A stretch of DNA of 64,000 bases, taken from assembly GCF_001187535.1 (NCBI RefSeq), contig NZ_LFIO01001796.1, forward strand, positions 1 to 64,000. Direction: 5' to 3'. Below the pieces are notes generated by a model, which saw only the letters and a list, made by a program, of their open reading frames with translations, did no database searches and was not told where the DNA came from. The translations under genes and the position numbers were made by a program. Shown here piece by piece: positions 51,203-60,215 of the stretch (positions are counted from its first letter, which is position 1; the number at the start of each line of letters is the position of its first letter). This DNA is from Rhizobium ecuadorense (GTDB lineage Bacteria; Pseudomonadota; Alphaproteobacteria; Rhizobiales; Rhizobiaceae).

Positions 51203-52273
51203 ATGCGGATCATGGAGCTTGGCCTTTACACCTTTGCAGATATCAATCCCAATCCCTCCCGCAGCAAGGGGGCGGAAGGGGCCGAACGGCTGAAGCATCT
51301 GATCGAGGAGATCGAGCTGGCCGATCAGGTGGGCCTCGATGTCTTCGGGCTCGGCGAACATCATCGGCCGGATTATGCCGCATCGGCGCCTGCCGTGGCG
51401 CTGGCGGCGGCCGCGGTCAAGACGAGGAATATCCGACTGACCAGCGCCGTCACCGTGCTTTCTTCCGATGATCCGGTGCGTGTCTTCCAGCAGTTTTCAA
51501 CGCTCGACCTGATTTCGAACGGCCGGGCCGAGATCATGGCGGGGCGCGGCTCCTTTATCGAGTCCTTCCCGCTGTTCGGCTACAATCTCGAGGATTACGA
51601 CCAGCTTTTCGAAGAGAAGCTCGATCTGCTGCTAGCTTTGCGCAATAGCGAGACGGTCGACTGGGAGGGCGAACTGCGCGCGCCGATCCGTGGGCGCGGC
51701 GTCTATCCCAGGCCGCTGCAGGATCAGCTGCCGTTGTGGGTTGCCGTTGGCGGCACGCCGCAATCGGTGGCGCGCGCCGGTGCGCTCGGCCTGCCGGTGG
51801 CGCTGGCGATCATCGGTGGCGAGCCGCGCCGGTTCGCGCCGCTCTTCGATCTCTACCGGGAGGCAGCACGCCGGGCAGGGCAGGACCAGGCGAAGCTGAA
51901 GACCAGCATCAACGTCCACGGCTTCATCGCCGATACGACCGCGGCCGCCGCCGAGCAGTTTTATGGGCCGCAGGCCGAAGTGATGAACCGCATCGGCCGC
52001 GAGCGTGGCTGGGGGCCGACGAGCCGGGCGCAGTTCGACATGTCGCGTGGACCGAACGGGGCGCTTTTCGTCGGCGATCCCGAACTGGTGGCAGAAAAGA
52101 TCATCGCCCATCACGCGCTTTTCCGGAACGACCGCTTCCTGCTGCAGATGGCGATCGGCCTGATGCCGCATGCCGAGATCATGCGCGGCATCGAGCTCTA
52201 CGGGACGAAAGTCGCGCCGATCGTCAGAAAGGCATTGACTGAAACGGGCGGAGGGGCGAAAGCCACCGCTTAA
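51203..52273 (+). CDS. LLM-class flavin-dependent oxidoreductase
   Basis: A 356-residue protein of the luciferase-like monooxygenase family, which uses FMN and oxygen. It starts MELGLYTFADINPN, has FGLGEHHRPDYAASAPAVAL, TSAVTVLSSDDPVRVFQQFS and EIMAGRGSFIESFPLFGYN, all standard for this class. The ATG at 51203 (MRIMELG) is chosen; an ATG at 51212 is equally possible, and the open frame to 51002 crosses the upstream repeat. The substrate is unknown. It is followed 43 bases later by a methionine aminopeptidase gene. Confidence 0.9.
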   Translation: MRIMELGLYTFADINPNPSRSKGAEGAERLKHLIEEIELADQVGLDVFGLGEHHRPDYAASAPAVALAAAAVKTRNIRLTSAVTVLSSDDPVRVFQQFSTLDLISNGRAEIMAGRGSFIESFPLFGYNLEDYDQLFEEKLDLLLALRNSETVDWEGELRAPIRGRGVYPRPLQDQLPLWVAVGGTPQSVARAGALGLPVALAIIGGEPRRFAPLFDLYREAARRAGQDQAKLKTSINVHGFIADTTAAAAEQFYGPQAEVMNRIGRERGWGPTSRAQFDMSRGPNGALFVGDPELVAEKIIAHHALFRNDRFLLQMAIGLMPHAEIMRGIELYGTKVAPIVRKALTETGGGAKATA

Positions 52274-52316
52274 CCAAGGCGGCCGTGGCCGCCCTGCGCA
52301 GGGCCGGAACAGACGA

Positions 52317-53075
52317 ATGGTTATCGCAAACGACGACGAACTGGCGAAACTCAAGGAGATCGGCCGGATCTGCGCCAACGCTATCCAGGTGATGGCGGCG
52401 GCGATGGAGCCCGGCATGACGACGCTGGAGCTCGACGGCATCGGCCGTAAGGTGCTCGAGGCGGCGGGCGCGCGCTCGGCGCCGGAGTTCTGCTACCAGT
52501 TTCCGGGTGCGACTTGCATCAGCGTCAACGAGGAAATCGCCCACGGTATTCCAGGGCCGCGGGTCATCCGCGCCGGCGATCTGATCAATATCGACGTCTC
52601 GGCCGAGAAGGACGGGTTCTTCGCCGATACCGGCGCTTCCTTCGCGATGCCGCCGGTCAAGCCGAAGATCGAGAGGCTTTGCCGCGACGGCAAGCGGGCG
52701 CTCTGGGTCGGGCTCAATCAGGTGAAATCCGGCGAGCCGCTTGCCAGGATCGGCACCGCCGTCGGCGCCTTCGCGCAGAAGAATCGCTATACACTGGTCG
52801 CCAATCTGGCGAGCCACGGCGTCGGCCGCTCGCTGCACGAGGAGCCGGCCGAGCTCTCGACCTGGCCGGACCCTTCGGAAAAACGCGTCATGACGGATGG
52901 CCTCGTCTTCACCGTCGAGCCCTTCCTGTCGCTCGGCGCGACCTGGGCCGAGGGCGGCGACGATGCATGGACGCTTTATGCCGATCCGAAGGCGCCGACC
53001 GTGCAATATGAGCACACGGTGGTTGCGACGCGCAACGGGCCGGTGATCCTGACATTGCCGGATGGCCGGGCGTAG
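52317..53075 (+). CDS. map: Type I methionine aminopeptidase, probable second copy
   Basis: A 252-residue metalloprotease that removes the initiator methionine. The catalytic His is in NEEIAHGIPGPR, and the five metal ligands are two Asp in IDVSAEKDGFFADTG, His in LASHGVGRSLHEEP, Glu in VFTVEPFLSLG and Glu in VQYEHTVVATRNGP. It is shorter and more divergent than the housekeeping enzyme I expect in Rhizobium, so I infer a paralog. It may be co-transcribed with the preceding monooxygenase gene (43-base gap). Confidence 0.9.
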   Translation: MVIANDDELAKLKEIGRICANAIQVMAAAMEPGMTTLELDGIGRKVLEAAGARSAPEFCYQFPGATCISVNEEIAHGIPGPRVIRAGDLINIDVSAEKDGFFADTGASFAMPPVKPKIERLCRDGKRALWVGLNQVKSGEPLARIGTAVGAFAQKNRYTLVANLASHGVGRSLHEEPAELSTWPDPSEKRVMTDGLVFTVEPFLSLGATWAEGGDDAWTLYADPKAPTVQYEHTVVATRNGPVILTLPDGRA

Positions 53076-53108
53076 GGGCGGCTTTCCTCCGTGCGGCATT
53101 CTCCAAGA

Positions 53109-53243
53109 CCCCTCATGCTGAGGTGCGCAGCCCGCAGGGCGGAGCCTCGAAGGATCATCCGCGACCTCGCTTCTTGCCATCATCCGGCATCAGTGCACCG
53201 GCCTCGTCCTTCGAGGCCCCTTCGGGGTGCCTCAGAATGAGGC
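53109..53243. repeat. Palindromic intergenic repeat, family C
   Basis: The left arm CCTCATGCTGAGGTGCGCAG with GAGCCTCGAAGGATCATCCG (53110-53161) is mirrored at the right by CCTCGTCCTTCGAGGCCCCT and GGGTGCCTCAGAATGAGGC (53202-53243). The motif CCTCA-x-x-CTGAGG with CCTCGAAGGA is a frequent intergenic element in Rhizobiales. It lies just after map and before the MFS gene. Confidence 0.8.
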
Positions 53244-53349
53244 TATCTTGAAGGCTGCCCCCATCCTTCTGCGCCCACTTTCGCAGAATTGATCGATCGA
53301 TCAGAAATACTCGTTTGCGGTGCAGCGACTGTGGCGCGATAAGCGCTGC

Positions 53350-54534
53350 ATGCTTTCCCGCCCGCCGCAATCTCCGCCGAACCTCGTTTCCACAGCCGCT
53401 GCCGGCGCCGTCGCCATGGCGGCGGCCATGGGCTTCGGGCGTTTCTCCTATACGCCGATCCTGCCCGGCATGATGAGCGGTGTGCCGCTTTCGGCGGCGG
53501 ATGCAGGTTTTATCGCCTCGGCGAATTTCGTCGGTTATCTCGTCGGTGCAGTGCTTGCGGCCTATGGCTGGGCGGCGGGGCGGGAGCGGCTGGTGGCGCT
53601 CTCGGCACTGCTGGCGACCGCGATCCTGCTCGCCGCGATGGCCGCCACCGATTCCGTCGCGGTCTTTGCCGTCATCCGGTTCCTTGCCGGCCTCGCCAGC
53701 GCCTTCGCGATGGTCTTCACCTCGTCGATCGTGCTCAGCCACGGGGCTGCCGCCGGCAACGACCATGTGCAGGCGGCGCATTTCGGCGGGCCGGGGGCGG
53801 GTATCGCGCTGTCCTCGGTCATGGTGTTTCTCATCGGGCTCGGTTTTCACGACGGGCCGGACGGCTGGCGGGCCGACTGGATCGGCGGAGCGCTTTATTG
53901 CGCGGCAAGCCTTGTCATCGTCTTCCTGCTCTTGCCGTCAGCCCCGGCGCAATCGGCGCGCGCGGGCAAGGAGCCGGCCCTCCTCTGGAGCCGGCCGATG
54001 GTGCTGATCACACTGTCCTACGGCCTGTTCGGCTTCGGCTACGTCATCACCGCGACCTTCCTCGTCACCATAGCGCGTCTTTCTGCAACAGGCCCGCTGG
54101 TCGAATTCCTTTGCTGGTTCATTGCCGGGCTGACGGCGGCGGTGGCGCTGTTTGCCTGGAAGCCGCTGGTTAGGCCGCTCGGGCTCGGCGGCGTCTATGT
54201 CGCCGCACTTCTGGTCGAAGCCGCCGGCGTGCTCGCGACCGTGATGCTGCCGCACTCTGCCGCACCGCTGATCGGTGGGGCGTTGTTCGGGGCGACGTTC
54301 CTGGCGATCACGGCTTACGGGCTGCAGATCGGCCGTAAACTTTCGCCTGACAGCCCGCGGCGGATCCTGGCGATGATGACGGCCGCCTTCGGCCTCGGCC
54401 AGATCGTCGGGCCTGTCGTTGCCGGCTGGATTGCGGAGCGCAGCGGCAATTTCACCGCCCCAACGGTGATCGCAGCCGTCGCCCTTGTTGCCTGCGCCGC
54501 GCTGGTGATGCCGGTGGTCAAGAAAATCGCCTAA
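53350..54534 (+). CDS. MFS transporter, YbfB/YjiJ family
   Basis: A 394-residue twelve-helix transporter of the YbfB/YjiJ group. The first helix has the family motif AMAAAMGFGRFSYTPILPGM, and the second half contains SYGLFGFGYVITATFLVTIA and AAFGLGQIVGPVVAGWIAE. Substrate is unknown; it likely exports a metabolite. Start choice is uncertain: the ATG at 53350 (MLSRPPQSPPN) is used, but a GTG at 53320 is also open; neither has a good ribosome-binding site. Confidence 0.9.
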   Translation: MLSRPPQSPPNLVSTAAAGAVAMAAAMGFGRFSYTPILPGMMSGVPLSAADAGFIASANFVGYLVGAVLAAYGWAAGRERLVALSALLATAILLAAMAATDSVAVFAVIRFLAGLASAFAMVFTSSIVLSHGAAAGNDHVQAAHFGGPGAGIALSSVMVFLIGLGFHDGPDGWRADWIGGALYCAASLVIVFLLLPSAPAQSARAGKEPALLWSRPMVLITLSYGLFGFGYVITATFLVTIARLSATGPLVEFLCWFIAGLTAAVALFAWKPLVRPLGLGGVYVAALLVEAAGVLATVMLPHSAAPLIGGALFGATFLAITAYGLQIGRKLSPDSPRRILAMMTAAFGLGQIVGPVVAGWIAERSGNFTAPTVIAAVALVACAALVMPVVKKIA

Positions 54535-54659
54535 GCGGTTACATCTGCGTAACAATCGGCTGAACCCATTGCTGCTTCCTTCGAACTGCCTTAGTTTCCG
54601 GCACAATCAGTGTTCCACGACACTCCCGAGACTCACAGTTCAGGAAAGCAAAGCCCCCC

Positions 54660-55925
54660 GTGTTTCATTCCTTCTTTCCCCAGCCGAAGGCGTTCTTTAC
54701 TTCGCTCGTCGTTTGGACCCTGATCTCCATTGCCGGCTGGTACCTTTTCGCCGCCGGTCTGGGCGCATCGCTCGGTTATGCACCGGTTGCCGAGGAACAG
54801 CAGCCGATTGATCTCTCATTCTTCCTGCTGCCGGAAAATATCTGGTTTTACAGCTATTTCTTTCTTTCGGCGCTGATCTTCTGCGGCGCATGGCATCTGA
54901 TAGCGCGGAACCATCCCTGGAAGCTGTGGTCGATCTGGGGTTCGGCGCTGATCATCTTCGTCACCTATTTCGGCGTCCAGATCACCGTCGTGATCAATAA
55001 CTGGCGCCGGCCCTTCGGCGACCTTCTAGTGGATGCGATGGCGAAGAAGCCGGGCATTACGGTCGACAATTTTTACAGCTTGATGTGGATCTTCTGCCAG
55101 ATCGCGTTTCTCAGCATGTTCGTGTCGATCATGACCGACTTCTTCACCAGCCACTACATCTTCCGTTGGCGAACGGCGATGAATAATTTTTATATGTCGA
55201 AGTGGGAAAAGCTGCGCCACATCGAAGGCGCGTCGCAGCGCGTTCAGGAAGATACGATGCGCTTTTCGAGCACGCTCGAAAGCCTTGGCATTAGCCTTAT
55301 CAATTCGGTGATGACGCTCGTCGTGTTCCTTCCGATCCTCCTGGCGCTATCGCATTATGTGACCGAGCTACCGTTCATTGGTCCGGTCGCGAATTCGCTC
55401 TTCTGGCTGGCGCTGTTCTGGTCGGCATTCGGCACGCTGCTTCTTGCGGTGGCCGGTATCAAGCTGCCGGGGCTGAACTTCCGCAATCAGCGCGTCGAAG
55501 CGGCCTATCGTAAGGAGCTCGTTTATGGTGAGGATCATGCGGATAGAGCCCAGCCGCTGACGGTCGGGGAGCTCTTCGGCAATGTCCGCCGGAACTACTA
55601 CCGCATGTATTTCCACTATATGTATTTCAACGTGGCTCGCTATTTCTATATCCAGGCTGACGCCCTTTTCGTGGTTTTCATGCTGGTGCCGACCATCGTG
55701 GCGGGTGCCATCACCTACGGTATCTTTCAGCAGATATCGACCGCCTTCGGACAGGTCAGCAACTCGTTCCAGTATCTCGTCAACTCCTGGACGACGATCA
55801 TCGAACTGCTCTCGATCCACAAACGCCTGAAGGCCTTCGAGGCGGCGATCGATGATGCGCCGCTGCCGGATATCGACCAACGTTATCTGGAGCGTGAAGC
55901 GGGTGTCGTGCACGCTGATGGTTGA
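54660..55925 (+). CDS. bacA: BacA/SbmA peptide transporter
   Basis: A 421-residue inner-membrane protein of the SbmA/BacA family, which imports peptides using the proton gradient. It begins MFHSFFPQPKAFFTSLVVWT, as in rhizobial BacA, and has the conserved TYFGVQITVVINNWRRPF, FTSHYIFRWRTAMNNFYMSK and RVQEDTMRFSSTLESLGISL segments, with about seven helices. In legume symbiosis BacA protects bacteroids against plant NCR peptides and also affects lipid A fatty acids (established for Sinorhizobium). The start is a GTG. It stands alone, with the MFS gene 125 bases upstream. Confidence 0.94.
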   Translation: MFHSFFPQPKAFFTSLVVWTLISIAGWYLFAAGLGASLGYAPVAEEQQPIDLSFFLLPENIWFYSYFFLSALIFCGAWHLIARNHPWKLWSIWGSALIIFVTYFGVQITVVINNWRRPFGDLLVDAMAKKPGITVDNFYSLMWIFCQIAFLSMFVSIMTDFFTSHYIFRWRTAMNNFYMSKWEKLRHIEGASQRVQEDTMRFSSTLESLGISLINSVMTLVVFLPILLALSHYVTELPFIGPVANSLFWLALFWSAFGTLLLAVAGIKLPGLNFRNQRVEAAYRKELVYGEDHADRAQPLTVGELFGNVRRNYYRMYFHYMYFNVARYFYIQADALFVVFMLVPTIVAGAITYGIFQQISTAFGQVSNSFQYLVNSWTTIIELLSIHKRLKAFEAAIDDAPLPDIDQRYLEREAGVVHADG

Positions 55926-55973
55926 TTAAGGCTTGATCGGGTGAGCGGGGCTTTAATGCGTGCTGTGCCGTGA

Positions 55974-56100
55974 AGCCCCCTCATCCGCCCTAACGGGCAC
56001 CTTCTCCCCGCTGGGGAGAAGCGGGATCGCGACCTCAGCACTTGCTCCCTCTTCTCCCCAGCGGGGAGAAGGTGGCCCGAAGGGTCGGATGAGGGGGCTG
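55974..56100. repeat. RIME-type palindromic repeat, family A copy 3
   Basis: Left arm AGCCCCCTCATCCGCCCTAA then GGGCACCTTCTCCCCGCTGG; right arm CTTCTCCCCAGCGGGGAGAA then GGTGGCCCGAAGGGTCGGAT and GAGGGGGCT. It sits between convergent bacA and the polysaccharide deacetylase gene, and could serve as a structural terminator for both. Confidence 0.85.
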
Positions 56101-56134
56101 TACGGCACGCCGTCTCATCTTAAAAACTATCCCG

Positions 56135-57124
56135 TCACAACCCCGACGTCTGCTGCAATCTTCCCCGCGCCTCGATCATCGGGATCGCTTCGGAATAGCT
56201 GACGCAGGCGACGTCGGTGCGGTGGCAGACGTCGCCGACCAGCCGGTCGAGGGCGCGCCAGTAGGCGCCGCCGTTCATTTCGACGAAGTGGAAGCCGAGC
56301 TGGAGGGGAATTCGGCTGCCGACATATTGCTTGTCGAAAGCCTCTTTGAAGGCTGAATAGGCGCGCTCCTCGAAGGCCGCGCTGTCTGCTGTGTCTTCTT
56401 CACCCTTGGAATGGCGGACGAAGAGATTGTAGTCCATGCCGATGATCGGCTTTTCGCTTGGGCCTTCGGGGATCAGTGGCAGGCCGAAGCGGACGATGCC
56501 GTCTTCCTCGACAGGCATGGCCGGGCCCTTGGTGACGAGGCTCGCATCATAGGAAAAGCCGGCCTTCTTTTCGGCGGCGATCATGTCGGCGCCCGCCGTC
56601 GCCGAGAGGTAGGGCGCGCGAAAGCCCTTGATGCCGTGATCGACCAGATCCTGCCAGCCGGCCGGCTCCTCAAGGCCGACGCGCTTCCAGGCATTTTTCA
56701 GGGTGGCGTGAAAGGTTGCATATTCGGCCGACCAGTCGGCCTCGCTCCACTGGCGGCCGTCGAAATGGCCGCAGGCATGGCTCGATATGTCGTGGCCTTC
56801 GAGATTGGCGTGCCAGATATTGCCGAGGCGCTCGCGGATCTCGTCGTCGCTCTGGGCGAAGCCGACATTGGATTTTCCGCGCTTCTGGTGCGGCGCCTGG
56901 TAGGCCTTCTTCGCCGCCTCGTTCATCAGGAAGGTGCAGGAGAGAAAATAGGTGAAATGGGCGCCGTTCTTTGCGGCCATTTCGCGGCTCTTCAGCCAGA
57001 GCGCATTGTCGTGAGCGCCGTCGAACGAGATGATGACCAGCTGCTTCGGCCGGTCGGCCGCCTCCGCGATGGCAGGGAGGAGGAAGGAGGCAGCCAGACA
57101 GGCGGAGAGCAGAGGACGAGACAT
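56135..57124 (-). CDS. Secreted polysaccharide deacetylase-family protein
   Basis: A 329-residue protein with a signal peptide (SRPLLSACLAASFLLPAIAE, cut after AEAA) and a NodB-type deacetylase core: LVIISFDGAHDNALWLKSRE holds the metal-binding Asp, EGHDISSHACGHFDGRQW the His pair, and KGFRAPYLSATAGADM the Arg motif. Secreted members remove acetyl groups from peptidoglycan or exopolysaccharide. The substrate is not evident. A GTG two codons upstream of the chosen ATG is possible. It converges with bacA over a repeat. Confidence 0.9.
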   Translation of the reverse strand: MSRPLLSACLAASFLLPAIAEAADRPKQLVIISFDGAHDNALWLKSREMAAKNGAHFTYFLSCTFLMNEAAKKAYQAPHQKRGKSNVGFAQSDDEIRERLGNIWHANLEGHDISSHACGHFDGRQWSEADWSAEYATFHATLKNAWKRVGLEEPAGWQDLVDHGIKGFRAPYLSATAGADMIAAEKKAGFSYDASLVTKGPAMPVEEDGIVRFGLPLIPEGPSEKPIIGMDYNLFVRHSKGEEDTADSAAFEERAYSAFKEAFDKQYVGSRIPLQLGFHFVEMNGGAYWRALDRLVGDVCHRTDVACVSYSEAIPMIEARGRLQQTSGL

Positions 57125-57246
57125 GGGCACCGCGACAATTTGTTCGCGGTTTCCCTCCGATAGAATTGCGGCGAAGCTGCGGTCTCAACTGGTATTTTTT
57201 CCCGCCAGCCGGTAAGTCATGACAAACGGCACGGAAGGGACCCGCC

Positions 57247-57825
57247 ATGACTTTGCTTATCGTCGGCATCATACTTTTCCTCGGGGTGCATCTCGTGCGG
57301 GTGGTTGCCCCCGGCTTCCGCAGTTCGATGATCGAAAGCCTCGGCGAGAAGGGCTGGCGGGCGGCCTATTCGATCGCCAGTCTAGCGACGCTGATCCTGT
57401 TGATCTACGGATTCGGTCAGGCCCGCCAGGTGACCGGCATGCTCTATTCTCCGCCGGTCTGGACGGCGCATATCGCGATCACGCTGATGCTGATCGCGAT
57501 GATCTGTCTCGTCGCCTCGCTGCTGCCGGCGGGGCATATCGCGACCAAAACCAAACATCCGATGGTGCTGTCGGTGAAGATCTGGGCGCTGGCGCATCTG
57601 CTCGCCAATGGCGAGACGTCGTCGGTGTTGCTGTTTGCGGCCTTCCTCGCCTGGGGCGTGATCCTGCGCATTTCGCTCAAACGGCGGCAGCGGGCGGGGG
57701 AGATCACGCTCCGGCCTTTCGTCTCCGCGAAATACGATCTCTATGCCGTCGTCATCGGCATCGTCGCCTGGGTGCTGATCATCTGGAAGCTGCACGAATG
57801 GTTGATCGGGGTTTCGCCGCTCTAA
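57247..57825 (+). CDS. NnrU-family membrane protein
   Basis: A 192-residue membrane protein with six hydrophobic segments and the NnrU pattern (LIVGIILFLGVHLVRVVAPG, then SLGEKGWRAAYSIASLATLI and GLSV-like AKTKHPMVLSVKIWALAHLL). NnrU was named from a denitrification cluster in Rhodobacter, and the family also contains zeta-carotene isomerase Z-ISO, so a heme-dependent isomerase role is possible. Here no nir or nor gene is nearby. It is divergent from the deacetylase gene. Confidence 0.88.
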   Translation: MTLLIVGIILFLGVHLVRVVAPGFRSSMIESLGEKGWRAAYSIASLATLILLIYGFGQARQVTGMLYSPPVWTAHIAITLMLIAMICLVASLLPAGHIATKTKHPMVLSVKIWALAHLLANGETSSVLLFAAFLAWGVILRISLKRRQRAGEITLRPFVSAKYDLYAVVIGIVAWVLIIWKLHEWLIGVSPL

Positions 57826-57878
57826 AGCGCGGCGCGGTTAACTTGATTCATGCGATGCGCTTTAGCTCTTTGTTTTTT

Positions 57879-57927
57879 ATGCATGCCGTTATCCGGGAAC
57901 CGCTGCACACTTCCCGGCGACATGCAT
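57879..57927. repeat. Palindromic repeat, family D-related variant
   Basis: ATGCATGCCGTTATCCGGGA (57879-57898) pairs with TCCCGGCGACATGCAT (57912-57927) around CCGCTGCACAC. The core ACCGCTGCACACTT recalls the ACCGCTTCACACTTTTG core of family D at 45896 and 61852, although the outer stem is different. It fills part of the 216-base gap before the TPR gene. Confidence 0.65.
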
Positions 57928-57994
57928 TGGACGTAACGAATCTTTCATATCCCCCTTACAACCGCGGTAAAATGGGATAGAAGGCCCGAGAATG

Positions 57995-58013
57995 TGCATG
58001 TCATGAACATGCA
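57995..58013. promoter_or_regulatory. Perfect palindrome upstream of the TPR gene
   Basis: TGCATGT and ACATGCA are exact seven-base inverted repeats separated by CATGA, 28 bases before the start at 58042. It could be an operator or part of the leader. Confidence 0.3.
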
Positions 58014-58041
58014 ATAGGTATTTCCGCGGCCGGAGACGAGA

Positions 58042-58725
58042 ATGACATTCAACGACGACAGCTTCATCCGTGAAGTCAACGAGGAATTGCGGTCCGACCA
58101 GATGAAGGGCGTCTGGCGCCGCTTCGGCCGTTATATCATCGTCGTCGCCATCCTGATCGTCCTCGGTACCGCCGGCAAGGTTCTCTATGAATATTGGGAC
58201 GACAACCGCTCCTCCGGCACGGGCGACCAGTTCCTGGCGGCAATGAAGCTTGCCGACGAGAACAAGAACGACGAAGCGCTCGCCGCGCTCGATAAGCTCG
58301 AGAAGGAAGGCCACGGTGCCTATCCGGTGCTGGCGCGCATTCGGGCCGCGACCGTCCAGGCACAGAAGGGCGACGCCAGCGCAGCGATTGCCGCCTTTAA
58401 CGAGATCGGCAAGGACAATGGCGTTCCGGCCGCTGTGCGCGATGCCGCTAAAATGCGCGCCGGCTGGCTGCTGATCGAAAACGGCTCTTACGAACAGGTT
58501 TCGGCGGCGATCGAGGAAATGGCCGTGCCGGGCAACGCCTTCCGCCATTCGGCGCGCGAAGCGCTCGGCCTTGCATCCTATAAGGCCGGCAACATGGCGC
58601 AGGCCCGGCAATGGTTCCAGTCGATCGTCGACGATACCGACAGCCCGCGCAATGTTGCCAATCGCGCCCACATGATGCTTGATCTCATTACCGCATCCGG
58701 CAAGGCGCCCGCCGCGCAGGGCTGA
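58042..58725 (+). CDS. YfgM-like TPR membrane protein
   Basis: A 227-residue protein with a single N-terminal membrane helix (RYIIVVAILIVLGTAGKVLY) and TPR-like helical repeats in the periplasmic part (EALAALDKLEKEGHGAYPVL, GNAFRHSAREALGLASYKAG). The pattern matches YfgM, which accompanies the Sec translocon and periplasmic chaperones. It is directly upstream of der with a 16-base gap, the same neighbourhood as in many proteobacteria, where yfgM-bamB-der are linked; bamB is absent here. Confidence 0.88.
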   Translation: MTFNDDSFIREVNEELRSDQMKGVWRRFGRYIIVVAILIVLGTAGKVLYEYWDDNRSSGTGDQFLAAMKLADENKNDEALAALDKLEKEGHGAYPVLARIRAATVQAQKGDASAAIAAFNEIGKDNGVPAAVRDAAKMRAGWLLIENGSYEQVSAAIEEMAVPGNAFRHSAREALGLASYKAGNMAQARQWFQSIVDDTDSPRNVANRAHMMLDLITASGKAPAAQG

Positions 58726-58741
58726 GTTTTAAGGAAAAAGA

Positions 58742-60163
58742 ATGAGTTTCACGGTCGCGATCGTCGGTCGTCCGAATGTCGGCAAGTCGACGCTTTTCAA
58801 CCGCCTCGTGGGCAAGAAGCTGGCGCTTGTCGACGATACGCCTGGCGTGACCCGCGACCGCCGGCCGGGCGATGCGCGGCTGATGGGCCTAACCTTTACC
58901 ATTATCGACACGGCCGGCCTGGAAGAGGCCGACGAGGAAAGCCTGCAGGGCCGGATGCGCGCCCAGACGGAAGCGGCGATCGACGAGGCCGATCTTTCGC
59001 TGTTCGTCGTCGATGCCAAGAACGGGCTGACGCCCGTCGACACCGCGCTTGCCGAAATGCTGCGCCGGCGCGGCAAGCCGGTCGTGCTTGTGGCCAATAA
59101 ATCCGAGGCGCGCGGCTCCGACAGCGGCTTCTACGACGCCTATACCCTGGGTCTCGGCGAGCCGACGCCGATTTCGGCCGAACACGGCGAGGGCATGCTT
59201 GATCTGCGCGACGCGATCGTCGAGGCGATCGGCAAGGACCGCGCCTATGCCAAAGAGGATGTCGCCGTCACCGACGTCGATATTTCCGAGGCCGCAGGCG
59301 AAGGCGAGGGCGAGGACGAAGAGCCCGTCTATGACGACACCAAGCCGCTCAGGGTGGCGATCGTCGGCCGGCCGAATGCCGGTAAGTCGACGCTGATCAA
59401 CCGTTTCCTCGGCGAGGACCGGCTTTTGACCGGGCCGGAGGCCGGCATCACCCGCGATTCCATCTCGGTCGAATGGGATTGGCGCGGGCGCACCATCAAG
59501 ATGTTCGATACCGCAGGCATGCGGCGCAAGGCGCGGGTGACCGAGAAGCTGGAGAAGCTCTCCGTCGCCGACGCGCTGCGTGCTATCCGTTTTGCCGAGA
59601 CCGTGGTGATCGTCTTCGACGCGACGATTCCCTTCGAGAAGCAGGACCTGCAGATCGTCGATCTCGTGCTGCGCGAAGGCCGTGCCGCCGTGCTTGCCTT
59701 CAACAAGTGGGATATGATCGAAGACCGGCAGGCAGTGCTTGCCGACCTGCGCGAAAAGACCGACCGGCTGCTGCCGCAGGCGCGCGGGATCCGCGCCGTG
59801 CCGATTTCCGGCCAGACCGGCTGGGGGCTCGACAAGCTGATGCAGTCGATCATCGACACGGACAGGGTCTGGAACAAGCGCATCTCGACGGCGAGGCTCA
59901 ACCGCTGGCTGGAGACGCAGCAGATCCAGCATCCGCCACCTGCCGTGTCCGGCCGGCGCATCAAGTTGAAATACATGACCCAGGTCAAGGCCCGCCCGCC
60001 GGCCTTCATGATCTCCTGCACTCGCTCCGACGCGCTGCCGGAATCCTATACGCGCTATCTGATCAACGGGTTGCGCGCCGATTTCGACATGCCGAGTGTA
60101 CCGATCCGTATTCATTTCCGTTCAGCTGAGAATCCGTTCGAAGGCAAGAAGAGGCGGACCTAG
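58742..60163 (+). CDS. der: Ribosome-assembly GTPase Der (EngA)
   Basis: A 473-residue protein with two tandem GTPase domains and a C-terminal KH-like domain. The first domain has GRPNVGKSTLFNRL, DTAGLEE and NKSEARG; the second GRPNAGKSTLINRF, DTAGMRR and NKWD. An acidic linker (EAAGEGEGEDEEPVYDD) separates them. Der acts in maturation of the large ribosomal subunit and is essential in most bacteria. AAGGA lies just before the ATG (TTAAGGAAAAAGAATG). It shares a transcript with the YfgM-like gene. Confidence 0.97.
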   Translation: MSFTVAIVGRPNVGKSTLFNRLVGKKLALVDDTPGVTRDRRPGDARLMGLTFTIIDTAGLEEADEESLQGRMRAQTEAAIDEADLSLFVVDAKNGLTPVDTALAEMLRRRGKPVVLVANKSEARGSDSGFYDAYTLGLGEPTPISAEHGEGMLDLRDAIVEAIGKDRAYAKEDVAVTDVDISEAAGEGEGEDEEPVYDDTKPLRVAIVGRPNAGKSTLINRFLGEDRLLTGPEAGITRDSISVEWDWRGRTIKMFDTAGMRRKARVTEKLEKLSVADALRAIRFAETVVIVFDATIPFEKQDLQIVDLVLREGRAAVLAFNKWDMIEDRQAVLADLREKTDRLLPQARGIRAVPISGQTGWGLDKLMQSIIDTDRVWNKRISTARLNRWLETQQIQHPPPAVSGRRIKLKYMTQVKARPPAFMISCTRSDALPESYTRYLINGLRADFDMPSVPIRIHFRSAENPFEGKKRRT

Positions 60164-60215
60164 GAGTTCTTGGGGCGCTGGTGCCTGGAGCACGACCTAT
60201 CTAGATCGACTTGAA

